NCBI GenBank assembly: GCA_023101725.1
Contig: JALJCO010001338.1
Span: 32,199-96,198, forward strand
Source: Atherinomorus stipes
Taxonomy: Eukaryota; Chordata; Actinopteri; Atheriniformes; Atherinidae
Reading direction: 5' to 3'
DNA length: 64,000 bases
In this document: in pieces, positions 47,248 to 59,200 of the stretch
How the letters are laid out: the number at the start of each line of letters is the position of its first letter
Numbering within the stretch: the stretch's first letter is position 1
The notes under the pieces: model-generated
What the model was told of the DNA's origin: nothing
The model's input: the letters and a program-made list of their open reading frames with translations, nothing else
Databases searched by the model: none
Program-made: the position numbers and the translations under genes

Positions 47248-50200
47248 ATGAGAAACATGGACATGGTTTTCATCTTCATGGCTTTTCTTCTGGAAGGTAG
47301 GTTCACTGATTATTTTCTGTGGACTCCTGTTTCACTTCCTCTGTGTGCGTTTGTGGTTCCGAGTTTCTGTAAGTAGATTTTTTTCTTTTAACCAAACATC
47401 CAATCAGTGAGAGTTCACAGCAACTCTGCAGGCTTTGTTTGGGCTGTCATGTATTCAAGCTTCTATTATGAAACCTTTCTGACTTTTAAACATTTTAATA
47501 CTTTTTAATAGTATGTCATAATTAAAATGACCTATGCTGAATCAGGTCAGACAGCACAAGGCTCGTCACTAAACTACCTTAACAAACAGGACATATAGTA
47601 AAACTACCTTTTCCCTCTTGCTTCTGTTGCTGTTGTCTTCAGGGTTTCGTGAGGCGGGTGCCGTGCTTGTGACCGGAGGGGTGGGAGAAAAAATCATAAT
47701 TAAATGCTCTCATACGTATGCCTCCACCAACGTCAAATATTTCTGCAAGGGAGCATGTCGTAATGAAGACGTCCTGGTTACCAGTCGAGAGAGGCAAAAC
47801 TCCAATGCCAAGTACTGTATAAACGATGAAGGGAACACGTTCTACGTGACCATCTCTGATCTGAAGCTGAAGGACTCGGGAACATACTCATGTGGAGTTG
47901 ATAGAGTTGGCTTGGACACGTACACTGAAATAACCCTGAAAGTCACGGAGGGTGAGCTGAGTCAACAATCGCTTATCTGACGTTGTTTGTCTTTTTTTCT
48001 GAAATTTTTATGACTGTTAGTGATGCACAATAAGAAAATCTTCGACCGATACCCATAACCAATAATTTTCTGCTTGTTATGGCCATACAGGTCCAGTCGT
48101 AGCCAGAGACGAGGGATGGGCGATACTGACATTTTTCCTGTCGAAACGATACCAGTACTTCATGGTACATTTTATGGTACAGTTTTAAGTAAAACTTGAG
48201 AACAGAAGTACTGGAAAGAAACGCTTTTTAAATTATATTGATGGAAAAAATTAAACAAAAATAAGATCAAAAAATTCTTTCAATTATGAAATAACAAGTA
48301 CAGGTTTAGATTGTTTATTTAAATTTATTCACTGGAAAATGTAGAAACAAAAAAATGTGATAGTAATATTATAAATCTACCAAAACATAAAGTTCAATAA
48401 CCTGAAAGATACCAAAACATCATCATTACAAACAGTACCATCATCATAACATCTGATAGGCTACCACCATCATGTGATACAGAAGGTAGAATCTGATAGG
48501 TTACCACCATCATGTGACACAGAAGCTAGAATCTGATAGGCTACCACCATCATGTGACACAGAAGCTAGAATCTGATAGGCTACCACCATCATGTGACAC
48601 AGAAGCTAGAATCTGATAGGTTACCACCATCATGTGACACAGAAGCTAGAATCTGATGGGCTACCACCATCATGTGACACAGAAGCTAGAATCTGATAGG
48701 CTACCACCATCATGTGACACAGAAGCTAGAATCTGATAGGCTACCACCATCATGTGACACAGAAGCTAGAATCTGATAGGTTACCACCATCATGTGACAC
48801 AGAAGCTAGAATCTGATAGGCTACCACCATCATGTGACACAGAAGCTAGAATCTGATAGGCTACCAAATTCATGTGACACAGAAGCTAGAATCTGATAGG
48901 CTACCACCATCATGTGACACAGAAGTTAGAATTTGATAGGCTACCAAATTCATGTGACACAGAAGCTAGAATCTGATAGGCTACCAAATTCATGTGACAC
49001 AGAAGCTAGAATCTGATAGGCTGCCATCATCATGTGACACAGAAGCTAGAATCTGATAGGCTACCAAATTCATGTGACACAGAAGCTAGAATCTGATAGG
49101 CTGCCATCATCATGTGACACAGAAGCTAGAATCTGATAGGCTACCACCATCATGTGGTACAGAAGTGTAGCCCTTCTGAACTCAAAATATTAAATGAGTG
49201 GGCTCTGAGTTCTTTATCAGTGTACAGATGTACCTTTAAGTTTTGACTTCACTCTTTTTTTTTTAAAATAATTTGGATCTGGAAAATACTCTTACAAGAG
49301 GCACGTATCACTAGAGTGGACACCAGCAACTATCGGTAAGTAAATTAACACCCAAACACAATATAAAGTAGGAACAATAACCCTCCAATTTAATAGAAAA
49401 AAAGGATAATAAAATGAAATAACAATATGCCAGGTCTTAGAATGGTCACAATCACAGTAATTCTCCCACCACTGCACAGCTGAATCTTACCGAGGACCAA
49501 CACAGAAAGAAGATTATTACTCACTAATAATAACCTAGTTCTAAAGCCGGCATAAGTACACTTATGTTGCAGGCCTGTATCGACGCTCGTGCACGTGGAG
49601 ACCCAAAACTTCAGGGTCGCTTCACTCAAAGAGTTAAAATAAAAGAAGACTTGGTACCTTGTGAAAGCGTGTTCATCCCACCAGAAAGATCCAGGAAGCA
49701 GGCTGTCCTTGGCTCCGGGAGGGCGGCTTGGTGCTCCAGATACAACAGTGCAAAGGATACGAAGGTGTGTGGTCTACACCCGGTCCGCAGCAACTTGTCC
49801 TCGTTCCCACGTTGCCAGAGGTACTCTGAGTGGCGCGGGCACTCAGAGTGACTATCTGGTTGGTGTCTGTCGTTGTCCAGTCCGGTAACGACGCTCTCCA
49901 GGCTCCCCAGGTCTCACAACGTTAGTAAAACAGCTGCCTGAAAAGTCTCCACAGTGAGCAGGCTTATTTAGCCTCAGCTCTAAGCTAGCAATTAGCACTG
50001 AAACACGGTCCAAAAGCTTCGAGTTGAAACAATAACGTGTCCCAGCGGAATTACTATCCAGTCCAAAAACACAATGGCTTCACGTGATAACAAAACCACA
50101 GCACAGTGCGCACAAACAGATTACAAAGACAAGCGAACCTCTCTGGATACTGCTGTCCCTCGGCATGACTGAACCGGACTTCTCCGGCAGCTCCTCCACC

Positions 50201-53200
50201 TCGCCACACCCTCGCGTTACCTTCAAGGACCACTCTCTCCATAGGAGAATACACATTTCACCTTAACTGTACAATAAATAAAACAATATCAAGTAGTACC
50301 AGGTTTTAACCCTAATTAGTTTTTTTTTTTATAATTTTACTATGAACTAAGCATTTTAACAAAATAAAACAAAAAAAAAAGAACCCAATAAACTTCTTAG
50401 TTTGCCTTTTTTTTTTTATCAGGGTTACACCCTCCCCCCACTAAATGACTGGTGTCCCCACCAGACTACCACTATACAGTACAAACTAAGGAAGACGTAT
50501 TACACTTATGCACACTTTGACCTTTAGTCTTTTCCAATAGTGATAACAACCCCTCTATGAATAATAGTGATAGGCTGATCTTTAGCCTTTCCTGGTTCAT
50601 CATAGGTTAACCGAACTACTGGTTTAATCTGTCGCTTAGATCTCAATTTGGGAATATTGTCTGATTGGTCAGTTGATGTTATCAGTTTTGGGGTTCTGGC
50701 AGGCCGCGACGTTCTGAGATCCCGCTCTGGTACTGCTGCAGAATCTTCATTTTCTTCCTCATTGCAGTCTGACTCTTCTTGGGTAGTCACTACTGGCTTT
50801 ATCTTGGTTTCACTGCCCCAAACAGACTCCCCATCCTCCCGTTGGGATTCCTCATTGTCACTTTCCTTATCCGAATCCTTTTCAGGACCGCTATTTCCGT
50901 GATCACTTGTCAAGTCATCTTCTGTAGCATCTGGAGCTCCCAACGTATGTCTCAATCCTTCTTTGACTCTTTCACGGAAAAAGTAGTGTCTCTGCGGCTC
51001 ATAGTACTCATACTCCGAGGAAGAATCTGAATCTGGTGACATTTGAGGCTCAGCTACAACTGACTGCTTGGTTGTCTTGGGTTTTGCCTTCTGTCTGACA
51101 GGACAGCTGTCGGGTTCTGTAGGCATTGGCAACCTCACCTGCTGGCCGATAGGAAGGATGTGATCTCGGTGGATTGTTTTAAGACCACCCCCACTGCTTT
51201 CTTTTCTCAGTTGGTAGACGGGAAGATTTGGCATTTTCCCAACAACTTTGTAAGGTATGGGGCTCCATCTTGTCTGCAACTTGTGTTTTCCTTTTAAGCC
51301 CCAGTTCTTTAGCAACACTCTGTCTCCGACTTCTAATGACTGAAAACCAACTCTCTTGTCATAAGCAGTTTTGTTCTTTTTATGGACTTTGTCTGCTGCT
51401 TCCGAAGCCAACTTGTATGCTTGCTGAAGATCTTCCTTCAGCTTTGACACATAGCGCGAGTGAGTCTCCACAGCCTTGTCAGGAGCTGTCCCAAAGCACA
51501 GATCCACCGGCAGTCTGGCTTCCCGGCCAAACATTAAAAAATATGGTGAAAAGCCAGTGGCATCACATCTTGTGCTATTATAGGCGTGGACCAAGTAAGG
51601 GACATGTTGGCTCCATTGACGCTTCTTCTCAATACTTAGAGTACCCAACATGGAGAGTAATGTTCGATTAAATCTCTCCGGTTGTGGGTCTCCTTGCGGG
51701 TGATAAGGAGTAGTCCGTGATTTTCTTATCCCCATAGTTGTCAGCAGGTCTTTTATCAAGCGACTTTCGAAGTCTCGTCCCTGGTCAGAATGAATACGAG
51801 CAGGCAGACCATAATGAACGAAGAACTTTTCAACTAAGGTCTTGGCCACTGTTTGGGATGTCTGATTCTTGGTTGGGAACGCTTGGGCATAGCGTGTGAA
51901 ATGATCAGTGACTACCAATACATTGCTCATGCCTCTGGAATCGGCCTCCATTGAGAGAAAGTCAATACAGACAAGATCCATCGGACCACTGCTGGAAATC
52001 TGGTGAAGCGGCGCTGCTCTCTGGGCAGGAGTCTTACGCGTTATGCATTCACCACAGTTTTTGATATGCTGCTCAGTGTCTTGCGACATCTTTGGCCAAA
52101 AGAACCTCTTACGGAGTAAATCCAGGGTTCTCTCTGTGCCAAGGTGTCCTGAATCATTGTGTACAGATCTCAACACAATGCCATGATATGACTTGGGCAA
52201 GACCAACTGAGTGACCTCATCACCTGAGTGGCATTTAGTGATGCGATAGAGCAGACCGTCTCCCAGCAAGGTAAGTTTGTCTTCTCTCTTTTCAAGATAG
52301 ACAGCTCAGGACTTTTGTCTGACCATTGGTTTTGCTGGACAGCTTTGACAGCAGGACCAATAACTGGGCCCTCCCTCTGGGCCTGAGCAAGATCAGTTTT
52401 GGATACATGTTCCAGTGAGTGCAACTCCATCTTCAACGGGAATGCATAGAGGTCTGGAATGCATTCTGGGGAAGCACCAGTTTGGTTAACACATCTGGTA
52501 AGACCTTCTGTGGTTTCTGACACTTGTATACTTTTACAGATTGATTTAACAGTGGCCTCAGTTATCGTTTCCCATTCAGTCTCTGCATTTGCTTCCTCAA
52601 AGTTCCTTGATAGGATGTCCGCATCGATGTTATGCTTGCCAGGTCGGTAATGAACATCAAAGTCATATGTGGACAACGCAGCCAACCATCTGTGCCCCAC
52701 TGCGTTAAGCTTTGCAGTTGACAGCACATACGTCAAAGGGTTATTATCGGTACGTACCGTAAAGCGAGCACCATACAGATAATCATGAAAGCGATCTACT
52801 ACAGCCCACTTCAAGGACAGGAACTCCAGCTGATGTATGGGGTACCTTTTCTCGGGTTGGCTTAGCTTTCTGCTTGCAAATGCAACAGGCCTTAATTCCC
52901 CTTCATGTGGTTGGTAGAGGACAGCCCCAAGTCCTTTGAAGCTTGCGTCCACATGGAGTTCGTAGGGCTTGGTAGGATCAGCAAAAGCTAGCACTGGTGC
53001 ATGGGTCAGGCAGTGAATTATCTGCTGAAAGGCTTTAGTGCAGGAGTCATCCCACCGCTCCCCAAAGGGTTCTGACTCTTTAAGGTAGGCCTGGCTGCGA
53101 TCAGTACTCTTTTTCCTGCTCTTTTGTAGTGGTGCATACCCTTTGGTCAGTTCAGTAAGGGGTCTCACTATGGCAGCATAGTTGGCAATAAATCTCCGGT

Positions 53201-56200
53201 AGTACCCGCAGAAACCCAAAAACGATCTCAGAGACTTAAGATCACAGGGCTGAGGCCAGGTAGTGACAGCCTCAATCTTCTGGGGATCGGGAGAGACACC
53301 CTGGGTAGACACAATATGTCCGAGGTACTTCACCTGTGGCTGACAGAATTGGCACTTGTCCAGAGAAATCTTTAAGCCGGTCTCCCCAAGACGATCCAGG
53401 ACCTTAAGGAGCCTCTCTTCATGTTCTTCCAGCGACTTTCCGAAGACAATTAGGTCATCCAAGTAGACCAGGACCTGGAGGAGGTTCATGTCTCCAACTG
53501 TCTTTTCCATCAGCCGTTGGAAAGTCGCTGGCGCTCCGGTTATCCCCTGTGGCATTCTTTCAAATTGGAAGAAGCCTAATGGGCAGATGAATGCAGTCTT
53601 CTCTTTGTCCTCTGCTGCCATGGGAATCTGGTAGTATCCACTACGCAGATCAAGGACTGTGAACCATTTACTTCCAGACAGCGAATCAAGGGCTTCATCA
53701 ATGCAGGGAGTTGTGTACTGATCCGGCACTGTTCGACTGTTAAGGAGCCTGTAGTCTATGCACATCCTTATGGTTCCATTTTTCTTTCGGACTATAACTA
53801 TTGGTGAGGCATAAGGACTACGGGACTCTTTGATAATGCCAGCACAGAGTAACTCTTGCAGATGTTTTCTAACATCCTCGATGTCTGCAGGTGCCAGACG
53901 ACGTGATCTTTGGCGAAATGGTCTCGAATCAGCAAGACGGATGGTATGCTCTACATCTTTTGCAAGGCCAACATCCCATTCACTGACTGAAAAGACGTGA
54001 GAACGTTCAGCTAGCTTCTGTTTGAGCCTTTCTTTCCAGCCTTCGGGAACAGGTGAGTCGCCAAAGTTGATCTGAGCGCTGTCAAACTTTGGAGTGTCCA
54101 ACTTTGAGGGGGCATAGAGATGACACTTTCAGTACGATACATGTGACCAAGAACGGTTCCTACTGGAATGGTGGTTTCTCTGGCGGACTGGTTCTGCAAG
54201 AGAATTTTGAAACTGTTGATTTGTATGGCATTGGCGGGCACCACCATAGGTTGCAGCAAGACATCACCTGGCAGGGGAGCCAAAGGGGAAGAGTCAACCA
54301 TTAAAATCTCTTTGCTAACGATTTGCTTGAAGTCCACTTTGCAGGTTACTTGCAGATCCTTTCCTGGTGGTAAGGACAGTGGAGTTGGACCTGGCCATAT
54401 TACACAGCCAACATCGTCATCCTGTGAACTCAGGGTGATAGAGTCTGTGAGTAAAGCTTTGCTCTCACTGGTAGTTCTGATACCCAAAGTCTTAGTTATG
54501 TCACGCCCCTCTTTTCTGCACTCCTGTACGAGGTTGCGCACATGGCTTGCATTAGTACCAACTATAACCGGAATCTGCTCTTCTTTGGGCTTGGACAAAT
54601 CAGAGCAAGAACTGGTACAGTGTGGCGTGTGCCAGTAAGTTCAGCTGGATACTCCACATCAACCACCACATAGCCACGGTAGGGGTAACTGATGTTGGAC
54701 TCACTTAAACCCCAAAGGTCAAGACCAGTGACAGGTTGCACAGGGACAGAGCGAAGATGGGCTTCGTACCAAGACTCGAATATTATGGTGACCTGTGATC
54801 CACTGTCAAATAAGGCATCACACTGCTGTCCATTTATTTTCAATGGCACAATGCTGGGTGGCCCGATCAGTCCCTCTGGAATTCCAGCCGGGGTGGGAGA
54901 GGTCAGCATACCTTGTTTGACATTGCAGTTTGTGTCAGTAACAGAGCTGGTTGAGGGGTTTGGACTTTCTTTCATTGTCTTGACAGTTTGAATTAGCTTT
55001 CTGATCACTTTACCCTGATTCTCGGGATTTCGACATTTTGCTGCAAAATGCCCTTTCTCACCACATCGGTAACAGAACTGCTCCTCGACAGACTGCCTAA
55101 TAGGATTGGAAGTCTTTATCTTTGGAGTAGCCTCCATTGTTGTTACTGTAGCCAATGTTGGGGAGGACCCAGCTGCCGTATCTCTTTGCGCCACTTTCTG
55201 CTGCAGTCTTCTCACTTGCTTTTTAAGGCTGCAATTTCTTGGGTGTCGTGTTCACTTGACACGGTTGTGGACGCAGATGATAAACCTTTCTCTTTGACAT
55301 CAGAAGACTTGGACATGCCAGCAATCTTGGTCTTGAGCTCCTTAACTTCAGCTTTAAGACTTAGTATTTCTGCACTGTCTGTTCCTGACAATTTTGTCTG
55401 TACTGGGTGGACTGACGTGATGAGCTTTTTCCTTGATGCCTCGTACTCTTCCTCCGTACGGATCTCACTTAAAAGTTGAAGGAATGTTGGAGGTGAGGAC
55501 TTTCTTTCTCTCAGGCGCAGCTGGATAAGCATGAGGTCAGAGGTAACTGCCCCTCTCAAAAGCTGTTCCAGACGAGCTTTGTCTTTGCTTTCAGCTGAGA
55601 ATCCTCCTCTCTGAACAACTTTAGTGAGGGCCTTTTCCAAACGCCTTAAGAAGTCAGACAGTTTTTCGCCTGGCTGTTGTTGCATAAGCCGAAAGGCAAA
55701 ATAGAGATCTTCTCCAGACTCAGCACTGCCAAACGCACTTTCCAGCGCCTCCAGGTACTCAAGGGGACTTGAATCAGGGTCGGCATCGCGGACAGACTTG
55801 GCAATCTCCAGTGCTGGCCCCTTTAAGCTTTCCATCAACCTGCGCCTCTTCTCCTTGTTGGTACAGTCACTTTCCTCTACCATGAGCCAAGCCTGTTCAA
55901 GCCAATGATCAAATGGCTCTTCACTGGGGGGAACTGGCAGGTTCCCCGAGAACAGTCTCAAACGGCGATATCCACCGTCAGCCTGTGGTTTCCATGTCTT
56001 GCCCAATAAATCGCCAACTGCTTGCAAAATAGACTCAGTGGAGTTTACTGTTGGATCAGAGTTGGGCTGTGTGGAGGTATCTTTGGTGTGAAATAAACCT
56101 TGAATATCTTCCATAGTCTTTCCTTCTGCATCTAGCAAAGTTTTTAACTTCAAAGTGAACTCATCAGGAGCTGTAGGTGGACCAAGAGTAACTATGGGCC

Positions 56201-59200
56201 AACTCACACCAGTATCGCTGCAAAGCACTTCCTTGGGTGGATGGTCTGTAGGCACAGGTTCTCTACATTCACACAATACCATCCGGCTGTTCCAGGAGGT
56301 ATTGAACATGCGGCCTCTGACACGGACCCGTCCTAGACACTTAATAGTCTCCAATGTATCTTCTATCTTGGCTATTTCCACTTCTTCTGGAACCATAACC
56401 ATGAGAGCTTTAGCTTCTTCCAAACCTTCCCCCCGACACCACCTCTTCAACTCTGCAGTAAGCTCAGTGCGGTCCCGGTCTGCCATATCTGCTAGTACTT
56501 GAAAGATTTAAAACTTACTATGTGGAACAAACTTTGATTTCGCGTAGTGCCCCTTTAATGTTCTAAAAAAGACCCAAATTATCCCAGCGGTGCCTCCATT
56601 TATGTAGCCCTTCTGAACTCAAAATATTAAATGAGTGGGCTCTGAGTTCTTTATCAGTGTACAGATGTACCTTTAAGTTTTGACTTCACTCTTTTTTTTT
56701 AAAATAATTTGGATCTGGAAAATACTCTTACAAGAGGCACGTATCACTAGAGTGGACACCAGCAACTATCGGTAAGTAAATTAACACCCAAACACAATAT
56801 AAAGTAGGAACAATAACCCTCCAATTTAATAGAAAAAAAAGGATAATAAAATGAAATAACAATATGCCAGGTCTTAGAATGGTCACAATCACAGTAATTC
56901 TCCCACCACTGCACAGCTGAATCTTACCGAGGACCAACACAGAAAGAAGATTATTACTCACTAATAATAACCTAGTTCTAAAGCCGGCATAAGTACACTT
57001 ATGTTGCAGGCCTGTATCGACGCTCGTGCACGTGGAGACCCAAAAACTTCAGGGTCGCTTCACTCAAAGAGTTAAAATAAAAGAAGACTTGGTACCTTGT
57101 GAAAGCGTGTTCATCCCACCAGAAAGATCCAGGAAGCAGGCTGTCCTTGGCTCCGGGAGGGCGGCTTGGTGCTCCAGATACAACAGTGCAAAGGATACGA
57201 AGGTGTGTGGTCTACACCCGGTCCGCAGCAACTTGTCCTCGTTCCCACGTTGCCAGAGGTACTCTGAGTGGCGCGGGCACTCAGAGTGACTATCTGGTTG
57301 GTGTCTGTCGTTGTCCAGTCCGGTAACGACGCTCTCCAGGCTCCCCAGGTCTCACAACGTTAGTAAAACAGCTGCCTGAAAAGTCTCCACAGTGAGCAGG
57401 CTTATTTAGCCTCAGCTCTAAGCTAGCAATTAGCACTGAAACACGGTCCAAAAGCTTCGAGTTGAAACAATAACGTGTCCCAGCGGAATTACTATCCAGT
57501 CCAAAAACACAATGGCTTCACGTGATAACAAAACCACAGCACAGTGCGCACAAACAGATTACAAAGACAAGCGAACTCTCTGGATACTGCTGTCCCTCGG
57601 CATGACTGAACCGGACTTCTCCGGCAGCTCCTCCACCTCGCCACACCCTCGCGTTACCTTCAAGGACCACTCTCTCCATAGGAGAATACACATTTCACAT
57701 TAACTGTACAATAAATAAAACAATATCAAGTAGTACCAGGTTTTAACCCTAATTAGTTTTTTTTTTATAATTTTACTATGAACTAAGCATTTTAACAAAA
57801 TAAAACAAAAAAAAAAGAACCCAATAAACTTCTTAGTTTGCCTTTTTTTTTATCAGGGTTACAGAAGCTAGAATCTGATAGGCTACCACCATCATGTGAT
57901 ACAGAAGCTCGAATCTGAAAGGCTACCACCATCATGTAACACCGAAGCTAGTATCTGATAGGCTACCACCATCATGTGATACAGAAGCTCAAATCTGATA
58001 GGCTACCACCATCTTGTAACACAGAAGCTAGAATCTAACAGGCTACCACCATCATGTGATACAGAAGCTAGAATCTGATAGGCTACCACCATCATGTGAT
58101 ACAGAAGCTCGAATCTGATAGGCTACCACCATCATGTGATACAGAAGCTCGAATCTGATAGGCTACCACCATCTTGTAACACAGAAGCTAGAATCTAACA
58201 GGCTACCAACATCATGTGGTACAGAAGCTAGAATCTGATAGGCTACCGCCATCATGTGACAGAAGCTAGAATCTGATAGGCTACCACCATCATGTGATAC
58301 AGAAGCTAGAATCTGATAGGCTACCACAATCATGTGGTACAGAAGCTAGAATCTGATAAGCTACCACCATCATTTGACACAGAAGCTAGAATCTGATAGG
58401 CTACCACCATCATGTGATACAGAAGCTAGAATCTGATAGGCTACCACCATCATGTGACACAGAAGCTAGAATCTGATAGGCTACCACCATCATGTGGTAC
58501 AGAAGCTAGAATCTGATAGGCTACCAACATCATGTGGTACAGAAGCTAGAATCTGATAGGCTACCAACATCAACTAACTTAAGCTAACTGAAATGAAAAA
58601 GAAAAATTTGAAGCTAAATAAAAACTGAAACTATTTAAAAATCTAAACTATTACAATTTTGCCTCATACCAGGGAGCCTTTTAAAATCTGGAACAACAGA
58701 TGAAAACTAGCTTTTTGGCTAAATCTGGCGTATTAAGACATTTTTCTTTGGTGTTTTAAAAAAAATAAAAAAAACATCGTCTGATATTGGTATAATAATG
58801 GGCTGATGTTGATATTCAATTTTAAAGCCAATATCGGCCGAAACCAATATCAGGCTGTTAATATTGTGCATCACTAATTACTATTAATTTTCAAACAAGC
58901 AGTCATTGAAGAAAATACAAAAAACATTATTATTGTGGATAAAAGATCAAAATAGTCCAAAAACTTTTTCTCTTTTTTTTTTTCATCTTCCAGGCAGCTC
59001 AGGTGAGATTGCAAATGCATCATATTCTGGTAAGTACCTGTATGTATATATGTAGTACAAAAGAAAAACTAAAACAAAGCTGTTCATCATACTGTGTTAT
59101 TAATTGTCCTTTATTCCAGGGAGGCTGGTGTATATCGGTGCAGGTCTCGGCGGGGTTGTGTTGGCGCTGGCTGTGGCCCTCCTGATATTCTTCAGACACA

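Larger units (their letters stand above)
49166..57863 (-). mobile_element. Ty3/gypsy LTR retrotransposon, 8.7 kb, inserted in minisatellite
   Basis: Complete structure in minus-strand order: 5' LTR, primer site, gag, protease, reverse transcriptase, RNase H, integrase, purine tract, 3' LTR. It is flanked by GAAG on both sides. No env-like frame. LTR identity above 99 percent by eye shows a recent insertion, yet pol has three single-base frame changes. It lies in gene D intron 2 in antisense orientation. Confidence 0.95.
48017..58877. mobile_element. TIR element in gene D intron 2, enclosing minisatellite and gypsy
   Basis: A perfect 16-base inverted pair marks the outer ends: TTAGTGATGCACAATA at 48017-48032 and TATTGTGCATCACTAA at 58862-58877, with CGACCGATA or ATCGGCCGA words just inside, as in fish hAT-like non-autonomous elements. 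Without later insertions it would be about 2 kb. A second element begins inside it near 48109 (GAGGGATGGGCGATACTGAC) and carries the 40-bp array. Confidence 0.6.

Noticed and set aside
49564..49851. 95-codon frame, also present at 57026-57289
   Set aside because: It lies in both LTRs and is on the strand opposite to the element; no protein motif.
50524..56486. A domesticated single-copy gene from the gypsy Gag
   Set aside because: The frame is still within paired LTRs with target duplication, primer site and purine tract, so it belongs to a retrotransposon.
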